Of a stretch of 64,000 nt of DNA, positions 8,975 through 17,527 are shown piece by piece (position 1 is the first letter of the stretch; each line of letters begins with the position of its first letter). The stretch covers positions 62,001 through 126,000 of the forward strand of contig CABUVO010000002.1 of NCBI GenBank assembly GCA_902495075.1, read 5' to 3'. The DNA is from an uncultured Porphyromonadaceae bacterium (GTDB lineage Bacteria; Bacteroidota; Bacteroidia; Bacteroidales; Muribaculaceae). The notes beneath the pieces were generated by a model. It made no database searches, was not told the DNA's origin, and saw nothing but the letters and a program-made list of their open reading frames with translations. A program made the position numbers and the translations under genes.

Positions 8975-9820
8975 ATGCGACATGCGTATTTGATAATCGC
9001 ACATAATTCTCCTGAACTCCTTCAATCATTGATTATGAAACTTGATGATACAAGGAATGATATTTATGTGCACATCGATAAGAAAGCAAGTTTTGATAAA
9101 ATAGATTTTGAAACTAAAAAGTCCAGATTGGTTTATCTTGAGAATAGGATAGATGCTGGTTGGGGTGATTTCAGTCTTGTAAGGATAGAATTGGCATTGA
9201 TAAAAGTGGCTTTACAAAATGGGTCATACACATATCTTCATCTACTTTCTGGAGCTGACATGCCGGTTAAATCGCAAGATGAGATTCATGGGGAATGTCA
9301 AATGTTGAGTGGGACCGAATTCATAGGTTTTTCAAAGAATGTATCTGACAAAGAACTTGAATGGCGTAGTCAGCATTATTTCCTTTTCTCACATGAATAT
9401 AGTAGACTGTCTGGAATTAAGAGGTTTATACGAGCTTCTTTTGCTCGACTTCAATCATTGGTTGGTTATCGGAGGTGTCCTCTTGAAATAAGGAAAGGAA
9501 GCCAATGGTGGTCTATAACATCAGAATTTGCAAAGTATATAATTTCTAAAGAAGAATACATAACAAAACATTTTGATAATACTTTTTGTCCCGATGAAAT
9601 GGTATTTCAAACTATTTGTTGGAATTCAGAATTTAAAAATAAAATTTACTGTCTTAATGATGAATTCAAAGGATGCAGAAGATATATACCATGGATCAAT
9701 ACTTATATAAGATTATTTAATGACGAAGATTTTGAATTAATGCAATCATCGGATTTCTGGTTCGCACGCAAATTTTCACAAAAGGACTTAACAAAATATG
9801 AACAGATATTTCACAATTGA
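8975..9820 (+). CDS. GT14-like beta-1,6-N-acetylglucosaminyltransferase (paralogue)
   Basis: A 281-residue core-2/I-branching (GT14) family enzyme, the second in this cluster. RHAYLIIAHN, NDIYVHIDKKA near residue 30, DAGWGDFSLVRIELALIKVA near residue 62 and YLHLLSGADMPVKSQDEIH near residue 86 mirror the gene at 5213-6046. WWSITSEFAKYI in the middle and FCPDEMVFQT near residue 205 are further conserved blocks of the family. The ATG is unambiguous. The 3' end overlaps the acyltransferase gene by 23 bases, so sugar addition and acylation are probably coordinated. The sugar is presumed to be an N-acetylhexosamine by family precedent only. Confidence 0.86.
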   Translation: MRHAYLIIAHNSPELLQSLIMKLDDTRNDIYVHIDKKASFDKIDFETKKSRLVYLENRIDAGWGDFSLVRIELALIKVALQNGSYTYLHLLSGADMPVKSQDEIHGECQMLSGTEFIGFSKNVSDKELEWRSQHYFLFSHEYSRLSGIKRFIRASFARLQSLVGYRRCPLEIRKGSQWWSITSEFAKYIISKEEYITKHFDNTFCPDEMVFQTICWNSEFKNKIYCLNDEFKGCRRYIPWINTYIRLFNDEDFELMQSSDFWFARKFSQKDLTKYEQIFHN

Positions 9821-10778
9821 TGTTATCAAGGTTATTTTGGCATTATTTGTAGTAATGCTTCATAGTCCTGTGTATTCAGCCAATCCTGAAATAACCAAAG
9901 GTATTGAGGGCATATATTCAATTGCTGTGCCATTGTTTTTTTGCTTTTCCGGTTTTTTCTTTAGAAAGACAGGAAGTAAGTGTAATAAGACAGTAAAAAG
10001 AATACTTATACTATATTTATTTTGGCTTATCCCATCGTTCCCGTTGGTATTAGGTCAACGGTTTAATGAAGACCTTACTATTATTCAATATATTCAACAA
10101 TTTATATTTTCGAGTAGCTATAGTGTCTCGTGGTATCTTGTTGCAATGATTTGGTGCGTAATAATTTGCTATATCACCAGAAAATTAAATCCTTCAATAG
10201 TTTTTATTATCGCTGTATTCCTGTATACCCTTTGTGTTTGCCATTTATGGCTTCGACAGCTTGTCGCAGACACATTCATAAGCAGTTTAATCATGGGATA
10301 TCAAAAAGTCTTTGGTACAGTTGTATGGAGTTTCCCACAGGGGTTGATATATTTTTTAATAGGATATAATTTTAATGATAATAAATTTATAAATAGTAGT
10401 TCCTTTCGATTATGGACTATTGGATTACTGTCATTATCATTTGTGTTATATTTCTGCGAAATATACTGTGTTGAGTTCACAACCGGAGAACGCACGCGTG
10501 GTTACATGATGATGCCTTTGTTGGTTTATTCAATCTTTAATGCAAGTATATATTTTTCACATCCTACCATGTATGTGGAGGAGGGTAAAATGTTGAGAAA
10601 TGTCTCAACGCTTCTTTACCTCTCTCATCCTATTATTATGGCAATAGGATTTAAATTGTTTGGTTTCATAGGAATCCAAAGATTCTGGTTTGTGCTCTTG
10701 ATTTTTGCAATAATGTGTCCCGCGTATTTTTATTTAAAGAAGAAAACCAAGTTCGGTTGGCTAAAGTATGCTTGTTAA
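9798..10778 (+). CDS. Acyltransferase family 3 membrane protein
   Basis: A 326-residue polytopic membrane protein of the acyltransferase-3 family (OafA/WecH/OatA type). The N-terminal DVIKVILALFVVMLHSP corresponds to the family's RxxAxxxVxxxH block with the conserved His. A PLFFCFSGFFFRK segment near residue 45 is the second signature, and about nine or ten hydrophobic helices follow. Such proteins use acyl-CoA to O-acetylate or succinylate sugars of surface polysaccharides. It starts inside the GT14 gene and ends inside the next glycosyltransferase frame. No extra C-terminal SGNH domain is present. The acyl group is not predictable. Confidence 0.85.
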   Translation: MNRYFTIDVIKVILALFVVMLHSPVYSANPEITKGIEGIYSIAVPLFFCFSGFFFRKTGSKCNKTVKRILILYLFWLIPSFPLVLGQRFNEDLTIIQYIQQFIFSSSYSVSWYLVAMIWCVIICYITRKLNPSIVFIIAVFLYTLCVCHLWLRQLVADTFISSLIMGYQKVFGTVVWSFPQGLIYFLIGYNFNDNKFINSSSFRLWTIGLLSLSFVLYFCEIYCVEFTTGERTRGYMMMPLLVYSIFNASIYFSHPTMYVEEGKMLRNVSTLLYLSHPIIMAIGFKLFGFIGIQRFWFVLLIFAIMCPAYFYLKKKTKFGWLKYAC

Positions 10779-11760
10779 GATGATGAAGGTTTCTGTCATA
10801 ATACCGGTATATAACGTAGAGCGTTTTGTGGAAAGGTGTGTTGAGTCGTTGATGAATCAGACGCTAAAGGATGGCATCGAATACATCTTTGTCAATGACG
10901 CATCGCCTGATGAAAGCATGGCGATAGTGCATAAGGTTGTGAGTCTCTATCCCGAGCGCGCGAATCAGGTGAAGTATTTGATACATACTGAAAACAGGGG
11001 GTTGCCGGCTGCGAGAAACACCGGTTTGGCTGCCGCACAAGGTGAGTTTGTGTTTCATTGCGATAGTGATGACTTCGTTGAGCCGGAAATGCTTGAGGAA
11101 ATGCTTGCCGTCGCCGAGCGAGAAAGTGCGGATATGGTTTATTGTGATTTTATGCTTTCGTTCGAACAGAACGAGAGATATATGCCTCAGAGGTCGTACA
11201 CGTCAGGTAGAGATGCTCTGACGGGGATGCTTGCTGGTGTTATCAAATATAATGTCTGGAACAAGCTGATTAGAAGATCTCTTTATGACGGAATAAAATT
11301 TCTGGAGGGCAAACCCATGGGGGAGGATATGACAATCATTAAGGTTGTATCAAGAGCCAATCGCGTCTGTCATTTGCACAAGGCATATTACCATTATATC
11401 CGGGTGAATGGTGAAGCTATGACCCAGTGTTATAGTGAGAAGAAACTCTCTGACCTGAGGGAAAACACTGCTGACACAATTAAATATTTAGAAACCCATG
11501 TGCAGGATGATCGAATTTCTCAGGAGATTAATTGGTTTAAACTGAATGTAAAGTTGCCGTTTCTTTTTACAGGAGATAAGGAGAATATCCGAAGGTGGAG
11601 AGAATGGTATCCGGAGGCTGACAGAGAGATTCTTAACAATAAGAATCTGACAGCTCGAACACGTGCTTTGCAGTGGTGCGCAGCTAATCATTTAGGAATG
11701 ATTAACCGGATATATAATTATTTGTTGTTGAATATAGTTTACGGAAAGATATATAAATAA
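10768..11760 (+). CDS. Family 2 glycosyltransferase
   Basis: A 330-residue GT2 glycosyltransferase: KVSVIIPVYNVERFVERCVE at the N-terminus, IFVNDASPDES near residue 42, FHCDSDDFVEPEML near residue 92 and PMGEDMTIIKVV near residue 185. The given start overlaps the acyltransferase by 11 bases; ATGs at 10780 and 10783 just after that stop are equally plausible. Base composition here is clearly less AT-rich than in the preceding genes and resembles the genes after 13 kb. The stop TAA overlaps the ATG of the polymerase gene (TAATG), so they are coupled. It is a repeat-unit assembly enzyme by context. Confidence 0.87.
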   Translation: MLVKMMKVSVIIPVYNVERFVERCVESLMNQTLKDGIEYIFVNDASPDESMAIVHKVVSLYPERANQVKYLIHTENRGLPAARNTGLAAAQGEFVFHCDSDDFVEPEMLEEMLAVAERESADMVYCDFMLSFEQNERYMPQRSYTSGRDALTGMLAGVIKYNVWNKLIRRSLYDGIKFLEGKPMGEDMTIIKVVSRANRVCHLHKAYYHYIRVNGEAMTQCYSEKKLSDLRENTADTIKYLETHVQDDRISQEINWFKLNVKLPFLFTGDKENIRRWREWYPEADREILNNKNLTARTRALQWCAANHLGMINRIYNYLLLNIVYGKIYK

Positions 11761-13070
11761 TGAATAGTCCTGCTCTAAGATATTTAGGAATTGCTTGTCT
11801 GATCATTCTGACCGATTTTTTCCTGTTTCCCATAGGTCTTACATTTCTGCCGGGTTTGAATACTAAGACAATTATGGCGGTTGTTGGTGTAACTATACTT
11901 TTGTTTAATACCTCGGATACAAAGTATGATTTTTTAGATAAAAATTTTATATTTCTTTCTTTATGGGCAATCGGAGTATCATTGGTATGCTTTGTTGCAG
12001 TTGTGGTAAGCGGCACTAATGACTATACATATGTCTCGTATATTGTTTCCATGTGGGTGTGGCTCTTTGCTGCATATTTTTTGGTGATATCAATTGGAAA
12101 GGTTCATGATACATTATCGATTCAGTTGATATCTAATTATTTATTGGCTGTTTGTGTCATTCAGGGGCTTGTATGCCTTGGACTGGAGCACAATACAAAT
12201 TTTTCTAATTTTATTAAATCTATACATATCGGTCTTGTGCTTGTATTTGAAACCAAAGGACGATTGCAAGGAATTGCAGCAGCCCTTGATCCTGCCGGTA
12301 TCCGTTTTGCAGCATCATTGGTTATAATTGGATATGTCTTAATAAACAATAATTTTAAAGATAAATATTGGATCTACATTTATATAATATCATTCTTTTT
12401 TATAACCATGGTCGGTAGTATGATTGCAAGAACTACCGTGGTCGGAGCCGGAATTGCTATTATTTATTGGATTTTTGTTGCATTCTTTGGGAATGATATG
12501 CAAAAACATACTTCAACAGAAGTATGGAGGGCTATTTTCATATGCATAATATTCTTTTTGCCAATGGTTATATTTTATTATCATACTAATGCGCATTTTA
12601 AAGATAACATAAGATTTGGGTTTGAAGGATTTTTCTCCCTATTAGAGACCGGAAGCTGGGAAGTGGGATCAAATAAGATTTTGAAAGCCATGATTGTTTT
12701 CCCTGATAATCTAAAAACATGGTTGATAGGAGATGGCTATATTGTTAATCCATCTACCGGCTCAGATCCATATTATGTTGGCGAACTTTATAAAGGATAT
12801 TACAAGGATACTGATATTGGATACTTGAGATTTATATTTTATGCTGGACTGCCTTTGTTGATAAGCTTTATAGGTTTCTTTATATATGCAACAAGTTGCT
12901 GTATGAATAAATTCCCGGCTAATAAAATGCTGTTTTTTTTATTGCTGGTTCTTAATTTTGGCATTTGGTTTAAGGTATCTACAGATATATTTCAGTTTTT
13001 CGCAATATTTCTTGCAATCCCACAATCTATGCTTTATAATGAGAAGGAAGATTCTGTTTTGGAGAATTAA
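11760..13070 (+). CDS. Wzy-like O-antigen/polysaccharide polymerase
   Basis: A 436-residue integral membrane protein with about 11-12 hydrophobic helices and a larger hydrophilic loop near residues 270-360, the layout of Wzy/O-antigen ligase family proteins. Sequence conservation in this family is low, so the call rests on topology, size and location between glycosyltransferases in a cluster that also has a Wzx flippase. It would polymerise flipped undecaprenyl-linked repeat units on the periplasmic face. Coupled to the upstream GT2 gene through TAATG. An alternative would be an O-antigen ligase, but capsule or exopolysaccharide context favours a polymerase. Confidence 0.75.
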   Translation: MNSPALRYLGIACLIILTDFFLFPIGLTFLPGLNTKTIMAVVGVTILLFNTSDTKYDFLDKNFIFLSLWAIGVSLVCFVAVVVSGTNDYTYVSYIVSMWVWLFAAYFLVISIGKVHDTLSIQLISNYLLAVCVIQGLVCLGLEHNTNFSNFIKSIHIGLVLVFETKGRLQGIAAALDPAGIRFAASLVIIGYVLINNNFKDKYWIYIYIISFFFITMVGSMIARTTVVGAGIAIIYWIFVAFFGNDMQKHTSTEVWRAIFICIIFFLPMVIFYYHTNAHFKDNIRFGFEGFFSLLETGSWEVGSNKILKAMIVFPDNLKTWLIGDGYIVNPSTGSDPYYVGELYKGYYKDTDIGYLRFIFYAGLPLLISFIGFFIYATSCCMNKFPANKMLFFLLLVLNFGIWFKVSTDIFQFFAIFLAIPQSMLYNEKEDSVLEN

Positions 13071-13117
13071 AATGGTAAGTAATATTGTACTTAATAATGA
13101 TATAGAAAATCTATTTT

Positions 13118-14251
13118 ATGAAAATTATCTATTGTATACATTCTGTTTATAATCCCGGAGGGATGGAGCGCGTGTTGCTGAATAAGGTGCAGTGGCTGTG
13201 TGAGAATACTGACTGGGAGATCAAGATTGTCACGACCGACCAGCACGGGCGTCCTCCGTTCTATAAATTCCCGGGTAAAGTCTTGTTTACGGATCTCGGT
13301 ATTAACTACAGCGAGGATAACATACTTTCTCCTCTTGGGAAGATTTCCGGATATCTTAAGAAAAAACGTCTGCACAAGAAACGTCTAAAAGAATATCTTT
13401 CGGAGGAGATGGCGGATATTGTAGTGTCGTTGTTTCCTTCGGAGTCTTCGTTTATTCCTGATATCAAGGATGGAAGTCGAAAGGTTCTTGAGCTTCATTT
13501 CAATAGGTTCTTTAGAATACAGTACGGTCGCAATGGTATTTTAGGGATTATAGACAGAGTTCGTACTTTCTCGGATACCAGTCTGGTAAAGCGGTTTGAT
13601 GATTTTGTGGTGCTCACGAATGAGGATGCGAAATATTGGGGGCAATTGGATAATATGAGCGTGATACCCAATGCTGCGTTAAAACTTGGCGATTGTTATT
13701 CCGATTGCACAGAGAAAAGAGTTATTGCGGTCGGGCGCTTGGACTATCAGAAAGGTTTTGACCGGTTGATAGAGGCTTGGGATCTGATGCTGCAACGTCA
13801 CCCGGAATTGCGCGACTGGCATCTGGATATATTCGGTCAGGGAGAATGGGAAGAGATGTTGCGGGGGATGATAGCGGAGAGAAAATTGTCGGATACGGTA
13901 TCAATCAATAAACCTGTCAAGGATATTGCGGAAGAATATCGCAAGAGCTCGCTGCTGGTGATGAGTTCCAATTTCGAAGGTTTCCCGATGGTTATGCTGG
14001 AGGGGATGGGTATGGGACTCCCGGTAGTGTCATTCGCATTTAAGTGCGGACCTCGCGACATCATTGAGCCGGGAGTCAACGGTCTGTTGGTGAGAACGGG
14101 AGATGTCGAAATGCTTGCCGACGCCATGGCGCGCGTGATGGGGGATGACACCCTGCGCAAGCGCATGGGCGCGGAAGCGCGCCGCGTCACTGACCGCTTC
14201 TCCGAATCCGCCGTGATGCAGCAATGGCTTTCGCTTTTTAATAATGTGTAA
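13118..14251 (+). CDS. Family 4 glycosyltransferase
   Basis: A 377-residue GT-B glycosyltransferase of family GT4. The N-terminal YCIHSVYNPGGMERVLLNKV segment is the acceptor-domain glycine-rich start. VIAVGRLDYQKGFDRLIEAW near residue 205 opens the donor domain, and SSNFEGFPMVMLEGMGMGLP near residue 290 holds the conserved EGFP and second Glu (EX7E-like) that contact the nucleotide sugar. Composition rises in GC along this gene, marking the border with the GC-richer half of the locus. It is followed by a repeat-filled gap. Donor sugar unknown. Confidence 0.9.
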   Translation: MKIIYCIHSVYNPGGMERVLLNKVQWLCENTDWEIKIVTTDQHGRPPFYKFPGKVLFTDLGINYSEDNILSPLGKISGYLKKKRLHKKRLKEYLSEEMADIVVSLFPSESSFIPDIKDGSRKVLELHFNRFFRIQYGRNGILGIIDRVRTFSDTSLVKRFDDFVVLTNEDAKYWGQLDNMSVIPNAALKLGDCYSDCTEKRVIAVGRLDYQKGFDRLIEAWDLMLQRHPELRDWHLDIFGQGEWEEMLRGMIAERKLSDTVSINKPVKDIAEEYRKSSLLVMSSNFEGFPMVMLEGMGMGLPVVSFAFKCGPRDIIEPGVNGLLVRTGDVEMLADAMARVMGDDTLRKRMGAEARRVTDRFSESAVMQQWLSLFNNV

Positions 14252-14612
14252 TGTTAAATGTGTAATGTTTAATTAAATTATAGACGTAAGATTGACTCAA
14301 ATCGGAGACACAAATTTCGCCTCAAATCGGAGCGACGGTTGCTCGCAACTGTCGCACAAACAAAGGACCAAATTCCACTTTCCCGATGATGCTGCCGTTG
14401 CTAATGCTGCAGTTGCAAGCAAGCCGGAGCCCGGCACCCACAAGCAGCTACGACCAGACTCGAACAGCAGCTCCGATCCGACGCGAAGCCTCGCCGCGAC
14501 TAATCATTACACATTAAACATTCAACATTTCACATTAATTTAAAGCATTACACATTATTCAAAGAACTCTAATGTTTCTAATGTACTAATGTTCAAAATT
14601 CAGAGAGTGAAA
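14252..14612 (+). repeat. Intergenic repeat mosaic (CATTACACATT-type inverted runs and GTTGCTCGCAACTGTCGC element)
   Basis: No convincing gene lies in this gap. It opens with a run of TAATGTGTAATGTTTAATT type directly after the glycosyltransferase stop. Copies of a GC-rich element containing CGACGGTTGCTCGCAACTG follow, then the reverse-complement type run (CATTACACATTAAACATTC), and last a CTAATGTTTCTAATGTACTAA run. The outer runs are inverted relative to each other, so the spacer could fold into a long imperfect hairpin. The same modules recur in most gaps up to 28 kb, near 49 kb and at 61.8 kb. Confidence 0.75.
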
Positions 14613-14643
14613 CTTGTGTTGTGCAAAAATTGTTGTATATTTG
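14613..14643 (+). promoter_or_regulatory. Bacteroidota-type promoter for the VapBC-like module
   Basis: TATATTTG at 14636-14643 matches the Bacteroidota -7 element TAnnTTTG. CTTG at 14613-14616, 19 bases upstream, approximates the TTTG -33 element. Transcription would start about 14650, just before the ATG at 14663, giving a very short leader. Confidence 0.6.
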
Positions 14644-14662
14644 TATTTCAAAAGAAAAACTT

Positions 14663-14890
14663 ATGACGCAATTTGTAGTTACTTTGGAAAACAATGCCAA
14701 TACATCTTTGCTGCGCCGCATGATTGAAAACATGAAAGGGGTGTTGAATGTCTCTGTGTCGAGATCGTCAAAAGATGTTGATGAGGAGACCAAACAATGG
14801 ATTGACAAGATGAATTATCTTGGCGATTCAATTGATTCTTCAATCCTCGATATGAATGATGATCGCACAAAATACATTCTGGGGAAATGA
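14663..14890 (+). CDS. Putative antitoxin of a PIN-domain toxin-antitoxin module
   Basis: A 75-residue protein; the frame extends to 14621 but the ATG at 14663 lies at the right distance from the promoter. It has an N-terminal FVVTLENNANTSLLRRMIEN segment, a middle acidic helix and a short C-terminal tail, a size and layout usual for small antitoxins. The helical C-terminal half contains WIDKMNYLGDSID. The stop overlaps the ATG of the PIN-domain gene by four bases, the typical antitoxin-first arrangement. I recognise no named DNA-binding fold, so the role rests mainly on context. It would neutralise the PIN nuclease and perhaps repress the promoter. Confidence 0.65.
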   Translation: MTQFVVTLENNANTSLLRRMIENMKGVLNVSVSRSSKDVDEETKQWIDKMNYLGDSIDSSILDMNDDRTKYILGK

Positions 14891-15297
14891 AACATATATT
14901 CTTAGATACGAATTTTGTGATTGATTATCTGGTTAGAGATGAATATAGACAAATATCACGGCAATTTCTTTCTTTAGCAAAAATAAAAGGCTGCCAGTTC
15001 TATATTAGCTTTTTGAGTGTTGCGAATTTTGCATACATAGCCCGACGTCTTGATAAAGAAATTCTATATAAATATATAGCACCTATTGAGGAATTATTCA
15101 CTATCCTATCAAATGATTCGAGACAAATATCTGCAGCGCTTAGTTTGAATGCCTCAGATTTTGAAGATGCGCTGCAGTATCAAACAGCTGTCACTAATGG
15201 ATGTGAGTGTATAATCACAAGAAACGGAAAGGATTTTAAATTCTCCCAAATTCCAGTACTCTCAGCATCTGATTTTATGGAAGAATATCTTCGGTAG
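14887..15297 (+). CDS. PIN-domain ribonuclease (VapC-like toxin)
   Basis: A 136-residue PIN-domain protein. The N-terminal IFLDTNFVIDYLV carries the first catalytic Asp (residue 7). FEDALQYQTA holds the second acidic site near residue 94 and ITRNGKDFK the last near residue 116. These acidic residues bind Mg for RNA cleavage in VapC-type toxins, which cut tRNA or rRNA. Translationally coupled to the small upstream gene through ATGA. The C-terminal LSASDFMEEY matches the usual end of this subfamily. Toxicity is inferred from the family and not shown. Confidence 0.82.
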   Translation: MKHIFLDTNFVIDYLVRDEYRQISRQFLSLAKIKGCQFYISFLSVANFAYIARRLDKEILYKYIAPIEELFTILSNDSRQISAALSLNASDFEDALQYQTAVTNGCECIITRNGKDFKFSQIPVLSASDFMEEYLR

Positions 15298-15338
15298 TTC
15301 GATAATTGACTACCTCTGCTTTAAGAACTTTTGTGAGA

Positions 15339-15644
15339 ATGAGTGTTATGTGCAATAAACAGCAATGCATATCGATTCTTTCAAAAGCATCACCTTTTAT
15401 CCGTAAGGAATTTGGCGTCAAATCTATGCATCTCTTCGGTAGCGTCGCTCGTGGAGAGAATACGGAGGACAGTGATGTGGATCTCTTCGTAGACATGCCT
15501 CCGAAAGCCTTGCGTGTGGTTGCCCTCAGATATTATCTACAGGATCTGTTGGGAACGACAGTTGATCTGATAAGAAAACATTCCCGTCTTGACAGCTTCA
15601 TGATTAAAGAGATAGAACGCGATGGAATCTGTATCTTCGAATAA
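15339..15644 (+). CDS. MntA-like minimal nucleotidyltransferase, apparently without its HEPN partner
   Basis: A protein of about 100 residues of the minimal nucleotidyltransferase (MNT) family. HLFGSVARGENTEDSDVDLF matches the GSX10DXD motif required for AMP transfer in MntA antitoxins. A start at 15348 is as likely as 15339; the frame also reaches a TTG at 15306. In complete modules the gene partners a HEPN toxin (HepT), which MntA inactivates by AMPylation. Here only a 30-codon frame follows (15622-15714) before repeats begin, so the toxin is probably lost or truncated. It sits directly after the PIN module, about 40 bases downstream, making a small defence or stability islet. Confidence 0.8.
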   Translation: MSVMCNKQQCISILSKASPFIRKEFGVKSMHLFGSVARGENTEDSDVDLFVDMPPKALRVVALRYYLQDLLGTTVDLIRKHSRLDSFMIKEIERDGICIFE

Positions 15645-15714
15645 ATCCGAAAGAGTGCTGCAGATTCAACAAATAGATTCTCCTGTAAAAGACATCAGAA
15701 CAAGAATTTTTTGA
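15622..15714 (+). pseudogene. Possible remnant of a HEPN (HepT-like) toxin gene
   Basis: A 30-codon frame starts inside the end of the MNT gene, where a HepT-type partner would begin, and reads SERVLQIQQIDSPVKDI before ending at a TGA. The spacing and the amphipathic I/L pattern resemble the first helix of HEPN proteins, with one or two gaps needed for alignment. The sequence then passes straight into intergenic repeats, as if a repeat insertion or deletion had removed the rest. It may be coincidence; confidence is low. Confidence 0.25.
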
Positions 15715-15985
15715 ACATTAGAACAATAGAAACAATAGCCCCTTGGGGGAATGTGTAATGTGAAATGTTTAATGTTTAATTAGGTTTGAGGCGAAAGATT
15801 GATTCAAATGGTGAGTTGTGAACATAGCCTCAGGCGTGGGTTGCGAGTGGTGCCTCAAACCGGAGCCCGGCACCCACAAGCAGCTACGACCTGACTCAAC
15901 AGCATTCCGCTCCTAATTACACATTGCACATTTCAAATTACACATTACTAAAGTATTCCTGTCAAAAATAACTAAATATATTGTT
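15715..15985 (+). repeat. Intergenic repeat mosaic
   Basis: The gap before the next glycosyltransferase contains a GAACATTAGAACAATAGAAAC run, a TGTGTAATGTGAAATGTTTAA run, a GC-rich CGGAGCCCGGCACCCACAAG block shared with 14428-14446, and an inverted ATTACACATTGCACATTTC run ending near the GTG start at 15986. No gene or clear promoter is visible. Confidence 0.7.
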
Positions 15986-17221
15986 GTGAAACTTTTGCAG
16001 ATAAATCCGGTGCTCCGGCAATCTACCTCTACCGGGCGCATTATGCGCGAGATTGGGGAAATGGTAATGTCCCAGGGGTGGGAGAGCTATGTCGCCTACA
16101 GTCGCGGACGCGACGGCGAGATGCAATCCTCTTCGAAGACAATTCCTGTGGGCAGTCGCTTCGATGTGGCGCGTCATGGGCTTTATACCCGCATCACCGA
16201 CCGTCACGGTCTCGCCTCTTCTGCCGCTACACGCCGCTTCATCACCGAAATAGAGCGTCTCGACCCGGATATTGTGCATATTCATAACATCCACGGATAT
16301 TTCCTGAATTACCGTCTTCTCTTCGACTATCTCGCCCGCAGCAACCGCCGTGTAGTCTGGACTGTTCACGACTGTTGGCTTTATACCGGGCATTGCTATC
16401 ATTACTCCTTTGCCGGATGCGACCGCTGGCAAAGCGGTTGCGGCAAATGTCCGCAACGTTCAGCCTTCCCGAAGAGCTGGCTGTTCGACAGGTCCGCACA
16501 AAACTGGCTTGATAAGCGCCAAGCCTTCACTTCTTTACCGAAAGAACGGTTCGTGATAGTGCCTGTCTCCGACTGGATCCGCGAGGAGATGAGAAGATCT
16601 TTTCTTAAGGATTGTGATTTCAGGGTGATACACAACGGTATCGATCTCGATGTCTTCCGTCCGTTGCCTGATGTCGAAGCGGTGAAGACGAAATACGGTT
16701 TGTCGCAATATAAGACCATCATACTCGGTTTGGCGAGCATCTGGAGCAAGGAGAAAGGACTTGAGGATTTCATAACGATGTCGCGGAGGGTTGCTTCCGA
16801 CGAAAGGATTGTTCTTGTGGGTGTTGACGATAAGACACGGAAGCGGTTGCCCGAAAATATTACAGCCATTCGCCGCACTGACAACGTGGAGGAGCTGGCG
16901 CGTCTTTATGCCGCCGCCACGGCGTTTGTGAACCCTACATGGCAGGATAATTACCCTACCGTGAATCTTGAATCGATAGCGTGTGGCTCGCCTGTAGTGA
17001 CCTACCGCACCGGTGGCAGCATAGAGGCTGTGACTCCTGCCACCGGCAGGATCGTGGCGCAAGGGGATGTGGCAGGCTTGCTTGCCGCAGTCCGTGATAT
17101 TTCCGCACGCGGCAAAGAGTCATATGCTGCGCAATGCCGCGCCTTTGCCGAAGCCCACTTCCGCAAGCAAGACCGCTACCGCGACTACCTGCGCCTCTAC
17201 CGCGAACTCTTGGATAATTAA
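15986..17221 (+). CDS. Family 4 glycosyltransferase, WcaC-like
   Basis: A 411-residue GT-B glycosyltransferase starting at GTG. The acceptor domain contains DIVHIHNIHGYFLNYRLLFD near residue 95, VVWTVHDCWLYTGHCYHY near residue 128 and a Cys-rich CDRWQSGCGKCPQ block near residue 152. These are characteristic of colanic-acid WcaC/WcaL-like enzymes and may bind a metal. LASIWSKEKGLEDFI near residue 250 opens the donor domain; NPTWQDNYPTVNLESIACG near residue 313 carries the nucleotide-sugar Glu. Flanked on both sides by repeat-filled gaps, so it may form its own transcription unit or be read through. Confidence 0.9.
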   Translation: MKLLQINPVLRQSTSTGRIMREIGEMVMSQGWESYVAYSRGRDGEMQSSSKTIPVGSRFDVARHGLYTRITDRHGLASSAATRRFITEIERLDPDIVHIHNIHGYFLNYRLLFDYLARSNRRVVWTVHDCWLYTGHCYHYSFAGCDRWQSGCGKCPQRSAFPKSWLFDRSAQNWLDKRQAFTSLPKERFVIVPVSDWIREEMRRSFLKDCDFRVIHNGIDLDVFRPLPDVEAVKTKYGLSQYKTIILGLASIWSKEKGLEDFITMSRRVASDERIVLVGVDDKTRKRLPENITAIRRTDNVEELARLYAAATAFVNPTWQDNYPTVNLESIACGSPVVTYRTGGSIEAVTPATGRIVAQGDVAGLLAAVRDISARGKESYAAQCRAFAEAHFRKQDRYRDYLRLYRELLDN

Positions 17222-17472
17222 TGGTTAATAATTAATAGTTAATAGTTTATGATGGCATAATTCTATGCCTTAATTTTAACATTAGAACATTAGGGGCATT
17301 AGGAACATTAGATTTTTACTTAAACTATTGTTTCTACTGTTCTATTGTTTTTTAACATTAGTACATTAGGAACATTAGAGATTTAGTCTCCAACTACTGT
17401 TAAAAAAATTGTATCAAACTATTGTTACTATTGTTCTACTGTTAAAAAATCATTTTCGACAAAATGCCGTCA
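17222..17472 (+). repeat. AACATTAGAACATTAG / CTATTGTTCTA repeat runs
   Basis: The gap carries several runs of the AACATTAGAACATTAGG type and their inverted partners (CTATTGTTTCTACTGTTCTA), spaced to allow alternating stem-loops. A short TTAATAATTAATAGTTAATAG tract follows the stop of the glycosyltransferase. No gene is visible. Confidence 0.7.
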
Positions 17473-17504
17473 TTTGCAAAAACAATAATAAAAATGTATC
17501 TTTG
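17473..17504 (+). promoter_or_regulatory. Bacteroidota-type promoter for the HEPN/MNT pair
   Basis: TTTG at 17473-17476 and TATCTTTG at 17497-17504 are separated by 20 bases, a close fit to the Bacteroidota consensus. The predicted transcript begins near 17511, about 17 bases before the ATG at 17528. Confidence 0.7.
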
Positions 17505-17527
17505 CAATGTTTTATTAGTCAACATGT

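Noticed and set aside
14292..14543. An 83-codon open frame in the gap after the GT4 gene
   Set aside because: It consists of intergenic repeat modules found at several other places in different frames, has no recognisable domain and no promoter.
15622..15714. Functional small protein gene downstream of the MNT gene
   Set aside because: Only 30 codons, partly inside the MNT frame and running into repeats; treated as a possible toxin remnant with low confidence.
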